Shown: positions 7,178 through 14,567 of the stretch, piece after piece
How the letters are laid out: each line of letters begins with the position of its first letter
Position numbering within the stretch: the stretch's first letter is position 1
Assembly (NCBI GenBank): GCA_964518595.1
Contig: CAZFHA010000032.1
Span: forward strand, 1 to 19,439
Length of the DNA: 19,439 nt
Direction of reading: 5' to 3'
DNA from: CAZFHA01 sp964518595
Lineage (GTDB): Bacteria > Bacillota > Clostridia > Saccharofermentanales > Saccharofermentanaceae
Notes under the pieces: generated by a model
What the model saw: only the letters and a program-made list of their open reading frames with translations
Databases searched by the model: none
Told to the model about the DNA's origin: nothing
Position numbers and translations under genes: made by a program

Positions 7178-7918
7178 ATGAGAATAGATCGTATATTAGC
7201 AAATGCTGGCTTAGGAAGCCGCTCGGAAATGAAATCCTGTATTCGTGCAGGTAGAGTTAGCCTGCTAGGAGAAAAGATTTTTGACCCCGGTCTTATCCTT
7301 AATCCAGATCAGGCGAAGGAACTTTGTCTTGATGGGGAATTGATTCTGGGAGATAGATTTCTTTATATTCTTTTAAATAAGCCTGATAAATATCTTACCG
7401 CATTAGAAGACCAACGTCTTCCAACCATTGCAGAACTACTTCCACCCCAGTGGCTTAACCGTTCCTTAGCACCTGTAGGAAGGCTTGACTACCATACTAC
7501 CGGTTGGCTGCTGCTTACTAATGATGGTCAGCTTTCACACCGCCTTACCAGCCCACGCTCCAAAATCCCTAAGCTATATCAGATTACTTATAGCGGTGAA
7601 CCTCTGGATGATAGCCATGTTCAACTTTTCAAGGAAGGGCTGCTCCTCCAGGAGGCCGGAAAGAAACCATTGGAATTAGCTCCGGCACTGCTTGAACCGC
7701 TTACTCCCGGAACTTGCCAGCTAACCTTAACCGAAGGTAAGACCCACCAAGTAAAGCGAATGCTGGCTGCGGTTAACCGCAGCGTTCTAACCTTGCATCG
7801 AGAAGCCGTTGGCGGACTTTATTTAGAGAATAATCCGCCCTGTGGGGCTTGGCGGCGGCTTAACAAAGAAGAGACCAATCTGCTTTTAGAGCAAACTGGT
7901 CTTCAAACCCGTGATTAA
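7178..7918 (+). CDS. rsuA: 16S rRNA pseudouridine synthase, RsuA family
   Basis: A 246-residue protein that isomerises a uridine in rRNA to pseudouridine. Residues 1-50 are an S4 RNA-binding domain (MRIDRILANAGLGSR). The catalytic motif GRLDYHTTGWLLLTNDG carries the essential Asp at about 104. C-terminal blocks KLYQITYSG and EGKTHQVKRMLAAVNRSV...LHREAVGGL match RsuA (16S U516) better than RluB/E/F. An in-frame ATG at 7169 overlaps the TATAAT box, and neither ATG has a clear SD. ATG 7178 gives the typical family N terminus and is chosen. It is convergent with the J-like gene, whose stop is 16 bases away. Confidence 0.9.
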   Translation: MRIDRILANAGLGSRSEMKSCIRAGRVSLLGEKIFDPGLILNPDQAKELCLDGELILGDRFLYILLNKPDKYLTALEDQRLPTIAELLPPQWLNRSLAPVGRLDYHTTGWLLLTNDGQLSHRLTSPRSKIPKLYQITYSGEPLDDSHVQLFKEGLLLQEAGKKPLELAPALLEPLTPGTCQLTLTEGKTHQVKRMLAAVNRSVLTLHREAVGGLYLENNPPCGAWRRLNKEETNLLLEQTGLQTRD

Positions 7919-7934
7919 ATATGTAAAGAACTCC

Positions 7935-8957
7935 TTAAGGCGCACTAGATACTGTTTCTAGCCTCTCCATAAAGAAAGCCTTGTTCAGCAACAAGTCGGT
8001 CAAGATAGCCTCTGATCGAGTATTGTCAGAACTTGAAGCTGGAATAGAAAATACCAAAGAAGGTTGTCGATCTGGCCAAGAACTCAAAAAGCCAAGAGCT
8101 AGAATCCACTCTCCATCAACTATCTTAAGTCCGTAAATATGTTCCACTTCGTCATCAGGACTAATCTCTGCTGTTTCATCCGGTAAGGTTGTCCGTCGAA
8201 TATAGTCAGCCATAGTTAAGCGAATCGGAATGATTTTGGCCAGAAGCTCCGGTGGCAGAGTCGTCTTCAGCTGTTCGTAGTAGTCATCCATTGGCTGAAC
8301 GGCACCAAGATAGAAAGGAATGGTAGAACCATCAAAAATCAGCAGTTCCGGATTTGAAGTCAAATAAGCTGCAAAGGCGGCAGCTCCATAGGTAGATACA
8401 CTATTATCAGCTTGGCTACCGTCAGCAACTAGATCAGCACCTGCAATGTAAGGATTTATATAGCCTTGCTTAACTTTCAAAAAATCCGTTAAAGCTTCAT
8501 TATTAAGCTGAAAATGACCGGCGGCCACAATTCTTACATCATAACGGCCACCAAAAAGCATTTGCTGTCCCAAGGTAATGACAATCACTAAAACCACCAG
8601 CGACAGTACATACTTCCACCAAGAATAGTAGAAATGAACTTGCCATTGGCGTTTGTTCTTGCCTAAAAACTTTTTACCCTTTTGATTAAGAGCTTCTTCT
8701 TCCTTCTTAATTTGCAGCTTACCGGTTAACACCTCGTAAGCCAAAGTAGCTTTTGCCATCGCCTCAGGATCTTCTTCCGAACGATAGCGCTTCGAAAGTT
8801 GCCAGTAACGGTTTTCAATTTTATAGGCATTGGCAGAACTATCCAGTTTAAGGATTGCCAGTGCCTCTTCTCGAGTCATCTCCTCCGCTGGTGAGAAGAT
8901 GACCTCTTTCATTTCACTTTCAATACTATCTTCTACTTGGGTATTCTCCTCCGCCAT
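7935..8957 (-). CDS. Membrane protein with degenerate J-like domain
   Basis: A 340-residue protein of unknown function. After an acidic N terminus, residues 28-80 resemble the helical part of a DnaJ domain (EEALAILKLDSSANAYKIENRYWQL ends the first half). The HPD triad needed to stimulate DnaK is absent: KRYRSEEDPE stands where KYHPD would be. A basic stretch (KKFLGKNKR, about 95-103) precedes one membrane segment at about 114-134. The remaining 200 residues would be outside the cell and have no motif I recognise. AGGGGG precedes the ATG by 5 nt. It lies 18 bases after lysS, so it is probably the last gene of the guaB-greA-lysS unit. Confidence 0.8.
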   Translation of the reverse strand: MAEENTQVEDSIESEMKEVIFSPAEEMTREEALAILKLDSSANAYKIENRYWQLSKRYRSEEDPEAMAKATLAYEVLTGKLQIKKEEEALNQKGKKFLGKNKRQWQVHFYYSWWKYVLSLVVLVIVITLGQQMLFGGRYDVRIVAAGHFQLNNEALTDFLKVKQGYINPYIAGADLVADGSQADNSVSTYGAAAFAAYLTSNPELLIFDGSTIPFYLGAVQPMDDYYEQLKTTLPPELLAKIIPIRLTMADYIRRTTLPDETAEISPDDEVEHIYGLKIVDGEWILALGFLSSWPDRQPSLVFSIPASSSDNTRSEAILTDLLLNKAFFMERLETVSSAP

Positions 8958-8975
8958 GTGAACCCCCTTCGTTAC

Positions 8976-10502
8976 TTAGCTAATTGGCTTCATGGTAGGA
9001 AATAGAAGCACGTCACGAATAGAGGCACTATCCGTCATCAGCATAACCAACCGGTCAATACCAATTCCCATTCCACCGGTAGGCGGCATACCATACTCCA
9101 GTGACAGACAGAAATCTTCATCCATCAAATTAGCTTCATCATCACCGGCTTCTCGCTTACGAAGCTGATCGGCGAAACGTTCTCTTTGATCCAGAGGGTC
9201 ATTCAGCTCAGAGTAGGCGTTAGCATACTCTCTACCATCAATGAACAGCTCAAAACGCTCTGTATAGGCAGGATCACCGGGTTTCTTCTTGGTTAAAGGA
9301 GAAATCTCAATAGGGTAATCACAGATAAAGGTCGGCTGTATGAGCTTATCTTCACAGAAAACTTCAAAGAATAGATTTAGAATTTCGCCGCGTCTTAAGC
9401 CCTTATCTAATTCCAGACCTTTAGCTTCCGCTGCGGCTCTGGCTTCTTCATCACTAGTAATCGTCGAAAAATCCACTCCGGCATAGGTCTGAACAGCCTC
9501 CACCATTGTCATTCTGGCAAAGGGAGGCTTTAGGCTAATCTCTTTACCCTGAAAGCTCAGCTCAGTAGTGCCGATAACCTTTTCTGCAACTGTACTTAAG
9601 AGATTCTCTGCCAAAGCCATCATACCACGTAAATCCGTATAAGCCTCATACATTTCAATGGTAGTAAATTCAGGATTATGCTTCACCGACATACCTTCAT
9701 TCCGGAAAAGACGGCCTATCTCGTATACCCGCTCAAAGCCACCGACAATCAGTCGCTTTAGGTAGAGCTCGGGAGCAATACGCAAAAACATATCCAGATC
9801 CAGTGTATTGTGATGGGTTACAAAGGGACGTGCCGTTGCTCCGCCGGGAATTAAATTAAGAATCGGTGTCTCTACTTCAATATAATCAAGGGAATCCATG
9901 TAAAGGCGAATCTCACGAATAATCTTTGAACGCTTCTCAAAGGTATCGCGTACTTCAGGATTAATAATTAAATCCACATAACGCTGACGATAGCGCTTTT
10001 CGGTATCTTTTAATCCGTGGTACTTCTCCGGTAAGGGGCGAAGTGCTTTAGCTAAGAGGGTGTACTCCTGGGTTCTGACCGAAATTTCGCCTTTGTTAGT
10101 GCGGAAAACTTCGCCGCGAATGCCCACGATGTCACCAATATCTAATTTCTGCCAAGCAGAGTACTTCTCTTCGCCAAGCTCATCAAACTTAGTAAATAAT
10201 TGGATACGCCCTCGGCGATCATGAAGATCACAAAAGCTCACCTTACCCATGCCTCTTTTGGACATCAACCGACCGGCAATTTTAACTTCCTGGCCTTCCA
10301 TAGCTTCAAAATTTTCAATAATATCTTTTGAATGACAAGTCACATCGAAAACGACTTCTTCGTAAGGATCTTGTCCGGCAGCCGCCAAGTCCTGAAGCTT
10401 CTGAACCCGGACACGCATTTGCTCCTGCATATCCTCTTCTTGCACACCGGCAGGAGATAAAACTTCCTCTTCTGAGGCAGCCCTTTCATTTTTCACTTCC
10501 AT
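8976..10502 (-). CDS. lysS: Lysyl-tRNA synthetase, class II
   Basis: A 508-residue enzyme that charges tRNA-Lys. An OB-fold anticodon-binding domain spans about 72-150. The class II catalytic domain follows, with PGGATARPF (219-227), motif 2 FRNEGMSVKHNPEFT (266-280) and motif 3 GMGIGIDRL (477-485). An acidic extension of about 25 residues precedes the usual LysRS start. ATG 10502 has only a weak SD (TAGG), and internal Met25 or Met29 near AAGAAGAGG are alternative starts. It is 36 bases downstream of greA and 18 bases upstream of the J-like gene, so probably co-transcribed. Confidence 0.97.
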   Translation of the reverse strand: MEVKNERAASEEEVLSPAGVQEEDMQEQMRVRVQKLQDLAAAGQDPYEEVVFDVTCHSKDIIENFEAMEGQEVKIAGRLMSKRGMGKVSFCDLHDRRGRIQLFTKFDELGEEKYSAWQKLDIGDIVGIRGEVFRTNKGEISVRTQEYTLLAKALRPLPEKYHGLKDTEKRYRQRYVDLIINPEVRDTFEKRSKIIREIRLYMDSLDYIEVETPILNLIPGGATARPFVTHHNTLDLDMFLRIAPELYLKRLIVGGFERVYEIGRLFRNEGMSVKHNPEFTTIEMYEAYTDLRGMMALAENLLSTVAEKVIGTTELSFQGKEISLKPPFARMTMVEAVQTYAGVDFSTITSDEEARAAAEAKGLELDKGLRRGEILNLFFEVFCEDKLIQPTFICDYPIEISPLTKKKPGDPAYTERFELFIDGREYANAYSELNDPLDQRERFADQLRKREAGDDEANLMDEDFCLSLEYGMPPTGGMGIGIDRLVMLMTDSASIRDVLLFPTMKPIS

Positions 10503-10521
10503 TACCCAAACCTACATCTTT

Positions 10522-10542
10522 CTAAAAATAATTTATTTTTAG
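10522..10542. repeat. AT-rich palindrome across the greA stop codon
   Basis: CTAAAAATAA and its exact complement flank a single central base (21 bases in all), and the structure contains the greA TAA stop. It could fold as a weak RNA hairpin between greA and lysS or limit read-through. It lacks GC pairs, so it is not a good terminator. Confidence 0.45.
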
Positions 10543-11018
10543 CGTCCAATTTTAACAATTTTGTACTTAAGAGTACCTACAGGTGTAGTTACCTCAACAA
10601 TTTGACCCTTCTTTTTGCCAATGATAGCCTGACCTACCGGAGATTCAGAAGAAATTCGGTTCATGAAGATATCACCTTCGTTGGGGTTTACTAAGCTATA
10701 CTCAGCCTCTTCCTTTGTCTCTTCGTCACGCAGAACCAAGATAGACCCTAAAGAGACTTTAGTCTTACTGATTTCATCGTCATCAATAACCCGGGCATTT
10801 TTGAGCATATCCTCCAGCTCAATAATCCGAGTCTCATTTTTAGCTTGAGCTTCTTTGGCGTCATCATATTCAGAGTTTTCTGAAAGGTCTCCCTGTGCTC
10901 TTGCTTCTTTTAACCGCTCAGAAATCTCTGCCGCCTTTACTGTCTTTCTATCTGCCAATTCATCCTGCAGGCGCTTTAGCCCCTCAACGGTAAAAGCGTT
11001 TTTTTCTAAATCAACCAT
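10539..11018 (-). CDS. greA: Transcription elongation factor GreA
   Basis: A 159-residue GreA of full length. The N-terminal coiled coil (about 10-75) reaches into the RNA polymerase secondary channel; its tip GDLSENSEYDDAK carries the acidic D44 and E47 needed for transcript cleavage. The C-terminal FKBP-like domain includes SPVGQAIIGKKKG. AAGGAG lies 7 nt before the ATG. A small GCCGG/CCGGC hairpin (11036-11050) sits just ahead of the SD. The greA-lysS neighbourhood is common in Bacillota. Confidence 0.97.
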   Translation of the reverse strand: MVDLEKNAFTVEGLKRLQDELADRKTVKAAEISERLKEARAQGDLSENSEYDDAKEAQAKNETRIIELEDMLKNARVIDDDEISKTKVSLGSILVLRDEETKEEAEYSLVNPNEGDIFMNRISSESPVGQAIIGKKKGQIVEVTTPVGTLKYKIVKIGR

Positions 11019-11087
11019 GATCGAACTCCTTTTCTGCCGGGTTTACCGGCCAGCCTTACTTTGCCAATTTATTATTTTACCTTATTT

Positions 11088-12593
11088 TTAGCGTGGACGG
11101 TCATTTTCTTTTTGAATTACGTCATGAGCACCACCTTCAACGATGGAAGTAGAGGATACAATAACCAGTCGTGCCTTCTGCTGCAGCTCCTCTATAGAGG
11201 ATGATCCACAAGAACACATAGTAGCTTTCACTTTAGCCATAGAAGAATCAAGATTATCCTTCAAAGTACCCGCATAGGGCACATAGGAATCAACCCCTTC
11301 TTCAAAGGCCATTTTACCACCTTCACCACCATCATCATAACGCTGCCAATTTCGAGCCCGGTTGGAACCTTCCCCCCAGTACTCCTTAACATAATTACCG
11401 GCTACCAACATTTTACGGGTAGGACTCTCATCAAAACGAGCAAAATAGCGTCCTAACATAAGAAAATCCGCTCCCATTGCCAATGCCAAGGTCATGTGAT
11501 AATCATGAACAATGCCACCATCGGAACAAATCGGTACATAGATACCAGTCTTAGCGAAGTAATCATCTCTGGCTTTAGCCACCGCCAATACAGCCGAAGC
11601 TTGACCACAGCCAATCCCCTTCTGCTCTCTGGTAATACAAATAGAACCACCGCCAATACCAACTTTAATAAAGTCAGCCCCGGCTTCAGCCAGATAGAGA
11701 AAGCCTTCTGCGTCGACAACATTTCCAGCACCCACCATAACTTCTGGGTTATATTCCTTAATCCATTTCAGAGTGCGCATTTGCCATTCGGAAAAGCCAT
11801 CAGAAGAGTCAATACAGAGAATGTCAGCCCCCGCTTCCACTAAGGCCGGTACTCTTTCCATGTAGTCTCGGGTGTTAATACCTGCTCCAACCATGAGACG
11901 TTTATTACTATCTAAAAGCTCCTGAGGATTTTCTTTATGAGATTCATAGTCTTTTCGAAAAACCAAACCCACCAGACAATTATTCTCATCAACGATAGGT
12001 AGCTGATTCACCTTATGTTCCCAAATAATATCATTAGCTTCCTTAAGGGTTGTACCATCACGAGCTAAGACCAGCTGATCGAAAGGCGTCATAAAGTCTT
12101 TCACCAAGGTATTAGGATCCATCCGGCTCACCCGGTAATCACGGGAAGTAATTAGGCCCAGCAGCTTTCCATTGGGAGTACCGTCATGGGTAACAGCCAT
12201 GGTAGCATGACCCATTCGCTCCTTCAACGCCAATACCTCAGCTAAAGTGGCCTCAGGCACAAGATTAGAATCAGAAGTAACAATTCCGGCCTTATACTTC
12301 TTAACCTTACGTACCATCTCACACTGCTGTGCAATGCCTTGGGATTGAAAAACAAAGGAAAGCCCGCCGTTCTTAGCCAGTGCAATTGCCAGCCCCGAAT
12401 CAGATACTGCTTGCATAATAGCTGAAACCACAGGCACATTGACAGAGAGCTTCGCTTTTTCCGCACCCTTCCTGTAACGCACAATCGCCGTAGAAAGATC
12501 TACACGATCCACTGTATTCTCTGCTGTAGTTAAGTTGGGCACCAGCAGATATTCACTGAAGGTCCGGGACTCTTCCGAAAAAATAATTGCCAT
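11088..12593 (-). CDS. guaB: IMP dehydrogenase, Tritrichomonas-like type
   Basis: A 501-residue enzyme that oxidises IMP to XMP, the committed step of GMP synthesis. A TIM-barrel is interrupted by two CBS domains (about 100-220; GKLLGLITSRDYR and NCLVGLVFRKDY). The active-site loop reads GIGGGSICITREQKGIGCGQ with nucleophile Cys319. The flap has R418-Y419 in NWQRYD, with D358 and the K310 region in place. The GIGGGSICITREQKGIG, CSDGGIV.DYHMTLALAMGADF and KEYWGEGS.RARNWQRYD blocks are those I recall for Tritrichomonas foetus IMPDH. They differ from the usual bacterial GIGPGSICTTR type, and the Cys319/R418/Y419 numbering is the same. GGAGG precedes the ATG by 9 nt. Probably first gene of the greA-lysS operon. 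Confidence 0.95.
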   Translation of the reverse strand: MAIIFSEESRTFSEYLLVPNLTTAENTVDRVDLSTAIVRYRKGAEKAKLSVNVPVVSAIMQAVSDSGLAIALAKNGGLSFVFQSQGIAQQCEMVRKVKKYKAGIVTSDSNLVPEATLAEVLALKERMGHATMAVTHDGTPNGKLLGLITSRDYRVSRMDPNTLVKDFMTPFDQLVLARDGTTLKEANDIIWEHKVNQLPIVDENNCLVGLVFRKDYESHKENPQELLDSNKRLMVGAGINTRDYMERVPALVEAGADILCIDSSDGFSEWQMRTLKWIKEYNPEVMVGAGNVVDAEGFLYLAEAGADFIKVGIGGGSICITREQKGIGCGQASAVLAVAKARDDYFAKTGIYVPICSDGGIVHDYHMTLALAMGADFLMLGRYFARFDESPTRKMLVAGNYVKEYWGEGSNRARNWQRYDDGGEGGKMAFEEGVDSYVPYAGTLKDNLDSSMAKVKATMCSCGSSSIEELQQKARLVIVSSTSIVEGGAHDVIQKENDRPR

Positions 12594-12649
12594 AAATCAA
12601 ATCCTCCGCCATGCCGTAAAGCGCTTGCTAGTTAAAATCGTTGCATAAT

Positions 12650-12680
12650 ATCATAGCATAAATCCGCGGTCGAAAGTCAA
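12650..12680 (-). promoter_or_regulatory. Promoter of guaB
   Basis: TTGACT (12680-12675) and an extended -10 TGCTATGAT (hexamer 12655-12650) are separated by 19 bp; the extended -10 may compensate for the long spacer. The leader is about 50 bases and contains the palindrome AAGCGCTT. The -35 overlaps the T tract of the thiT terminator. Confidence 0.5.
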
Positions 12681-12718
12681 AAAAATAAAAGACTCCCCAG
12701 AAAAAGATTCTGGGGAGT
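12678..12718 (-). terminator. Rho-independent terminator of thiT
   Basis: A perfect 10-bp stem (ACTCCCCAGA with TCTGGGGAGT, 12692-12718) with a 7-base loop is followed on the minus strand by CTTTTATTTTTTT. It lies 41 bases after the thiT stop. In the other direction the tail is only TTT. Confidence 0.93.
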
Positions 12719-12758
12719 TTGCACAATACATTTGAGGGAATAGCGAAGCGAGCTATAA

Positions 12759-13367
12759 TCATGCATTAGCTCTGGAAACCTTTACAGCGCCAAGGCTAAG
12801 CCGAATTGCACCAAGCGCTAAGAGAGCAATAATTGTTTCGGCTAAAATAAAACTGCCATTATATAGCAAAGAATATAGCCAAACCGCCTGTCCTTCCGGC
12901 GCGTAGGAGCTATAAAATAAAATGCCGGAAAGAAAAGAGCAGCTAAACATGACAAAGGCTGGAACAAGGGTAGCCGCTAAGAGTTTTTGATAAGAAATTT
13001 GTTTCAACCGCTGCCAGATAGAAGTTTCTTTTAGGCGTATCTCTTTGGGCTGAGCAAAAAATCCAGCCAGCCCAAGAGCCGTATAGGCCAAAATATAATC
13101 CAGCAGCACTTGAAAAGGTGCCATAACATAACCACCGAATAGAATTTGGAGCAGGCTAAAGATAAAACCTGCACCCAGCCCATATGCTGGGCCAAAGCAT
13201 AAGGCAAAAAGAATAATCGGCAAGATAGACGCCGGAGTTACAGATCCTCCCTGAGGCAGTTGGAACATTTTAATCATAGACAAAACTTGTGCTAAAGCCA
13301 GTGCTATACCACCAGCGGCAATAGCTCGAATCTTTTCTCTACGTTCTTGGATATACATATCAGACAT
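12759..13367 (-). CDS. thiT: Energy-coupled thiamine transporter S component ThiT
   Basis: A 202-residue hydrophobic protein with about six membrane helices. The ThiT/YuaJ pattern GGSVTPASILPIILFALCFGP at 40-60, FGG.VMAP..VLLDY at 78-91 and the C-terminal LLYNGSFILAE at 167-177 (conserved Asn) identify the family. It binds thiamine and works with the shared ECF module EcfAA'T, which is not in this window. The ATG is preceded by AGGAGGAG. The upstream TPP riboswitch independently confirms thiamine as the substrate. Confidence 0.93.
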   Translation of the reverse strand: MSDMYIQERREKIRAIAAGGIALALAQVLSMIKMFQLPQGGSVTPASILPIILFALCFGPAYGLGAGFIFSLLQILFGGYVMAPFQVLLDYILAYTALGLAGFFAQPKEIRLKETSIWQRLKQISYQKLLAATLVPAFVMFSCSFLSGILFYSSYAPEGQAVWLYSLLYNGSFILAETIIALLALGAIRLSLGAVKVSRANA

Positions 13368-13373
13368 AAAAAA

Positions 13374-13415
13374 CTCCTCCTATTCACTTGCCGGCTACAA
13401 AGACAACAGGAGAAG
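13374..13415 (-). promoter_or_regulatory. SD-sequestering hairpin of the thiT leader
   Basis: CTTCTCCT (13415-13408), just downstream of the aptamer, can pair over all eight bases (one G-U) with AGGAGGAG (13381-13374), the thiT ribosome-binding site. There is no T run before the gene, so the riboswitch probably acts on translation rather than by termination. Confidence 0.6.
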
Positions 13416-13425
13416 CCTAACTTCT

Positions 13426-13531
13426 GCTATGAGTCCCTCCGCCGGCATTATCCGGTTCAGGTAATGGGTCGATACAGCTGTATCCTCTCAGCCAACGCTC
13501 TCGTTAGCTCCCCTTTTGGTATATCACTAGC
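13426..13531 (-). ncRNA. TPP (THI-box) riboswitch
   Basis: The minus strand shows the conserved TPP aptamer elements in order: GGGGAGC, GCTGAGAGGA, GACCC, then ACCTGAACCGGATAATGCCGGCGGAGGGA. GATACAGCTGTATC makes the variable self-complementary P3 extension, and GCTAGTGA (13531-13524) with TCATAGC (13432-13426) can form P1 with one bulge. It binds thiamine pyrophosphate and shuts off thiT when thiamine is plentiful. Confidence 0.95.
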
Positions 13532-13573
13532 TTACTCCTCTTGGAGGTAGAAATCAAGCCAGATCTTAAGCAA

Positions 13574-14554
13574 TTAATAGCGACAAATTCTAAGAAAGCT
13601 CTGAATTTCTTTCGTATATACAGAAGGCGCTAAGTTATAGCCTTCCACATGATCGGCGTCTTCAATTTCTACCAGCCGTTTTGGCGCCCGGATTTTATCG
13701 TAAAGATGCTCGCTCATTTCCAAGGGTACAAAACTATCTTTCTGCCCATGAAAAAATAAAACTGGAACTTCAATATTAGGTGCTACCGCTAAAGCCGAGA
13801 TGCGATTTAAGCCATAGCCTAATTTTTTCCGTGCCTTTCGATCTAAAAGCCAGAGCAAGGTCTTGGCACTCCAGGGTTGTCGTTTTTTAAATTGAAAAGC
13901 AAGTTCATTTTCAAGCGTATCATAAGGGCTGTCTGCAACCACACCCTTGAGTTGGGAGGAAGCATGACGACTTCCAGCAGCTAGCAGAGCAGTTACGGCT
14001 CCCATTGACCAGCCGTGATAAATAATAGATAAAGGACTGGGCAGATTCTTCTCAACATAAGCTGTCCACATTAATAAATCTTGGCTGTCAGCCAACCCAA
14101 AACCGATTTGTTGCCCATCACTCATACCATGAGCCCGTAAATGAGGAATCAAGATATGGCAATCGCCTTGTTCCAGATATAGCTGAGCAAAAGCCGCCAT
14201 GACAGAAGGATTATCCGACCAACCATGTACCAAAATCACTAACTTATTGCTATGAGGATTTTGAGCCGGCAGATAATAGCCCTTTAGCTTAAGATTGTCA
14301 AAGGAGCGCAGGGTCAGGTCATAGAAATCCAATCGTCTTGCGTAAAACCAGTTCTGCCCCCGCCCATAGATAGTCTCTTGATTAATTTCTGTAGGCGAAC
14401 GGTCAAGGGTTGGTTTAGGCTGAGGTCGATCAAAAACCTCGGAAAAAACTCGATTCCCCAGCCAATTGGCAAAAATAAGCATGCCAACAATCAGGCTAAC
14501 CAATAATAGTGCAATCAGAATGCCGATTCCCCAACGTGATAAAAAATCATTCAA
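13574..14554 (-). CDS. Membrane-anchored alpha/beta hydrolase
   Basis: A 326-residue protein. Residues about 9-31 form one membrane segment, placing the catalytic domain most likely outside. The alpha/beta hydrolase core shows LVHGWSD (oxyanion, 108-113), nucleophile motif HGWSMG (Ser183), an acid in HGQKDSFVP (D273) and the His in DADHVEGY (H302), so the catalytic triad is intact. It resembles the YqkD/BAAT-like serine hydrolases of Bacillota; the substrate is unknown. The start is TTG 14554, with AAGGAG 9 nt upstream overlapping the stop of the preceding peptidase gene, so the two are translated from one message. Confidence 0.88.
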   Translation of the reverse strand: MNDFLSRWGIGILIALLLVSLIVGMLIFANWLGNRVFSEVFDRPQPKPTLDRSPTEINQETIYGRGQNWFYARRLDFYDLTLRSFDNLKLKGYYLPAQNPHSNKLVILVHGWSDNPSVMAAFAQLYLEQGDCHILIPHLRAHGMSDGQQIGFGLADSQDLLMWTAYVEKNLPSPLSIIYHGWSMGAVTALLAAGSRHASSQLKGVVADSPYDTLENELAFQFKKRQPWSAKTLLWLLDRKARKKLGYGLNRISALAVAPNIEVPVLFFHGQKDSFVPLEMSEHLYDKIRAPKRLVEIEDADHVEGYNLAPSVYTKEIQSFLRICRY

Positions 14555-14567
14555 AGTGTCTGTCTCC

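Noticed and set aside
7935..8957. Calling the J-like protein a DnaJ co-chaperone
   Set aside because: No HPD motif, no G/F region, no zinc fingers; only the helical pattern of a J domain is visible.
10530..11100. Identical CGCTAAAAATAA at the ends of both greA and guaB
   Set aside because: Both are an Arg codon or similar plus TAA in an AT-rich tail; two copies of a 12-base AT-rich string are weak evidence of function.
13529..13557. TTGATT and TAAGCT at 17-bp spacing as the thiT promoter
   Set aside because: The -10 match is poor and the predicted transcript start would fall inside the 5' arm of the proposed P1 stem.
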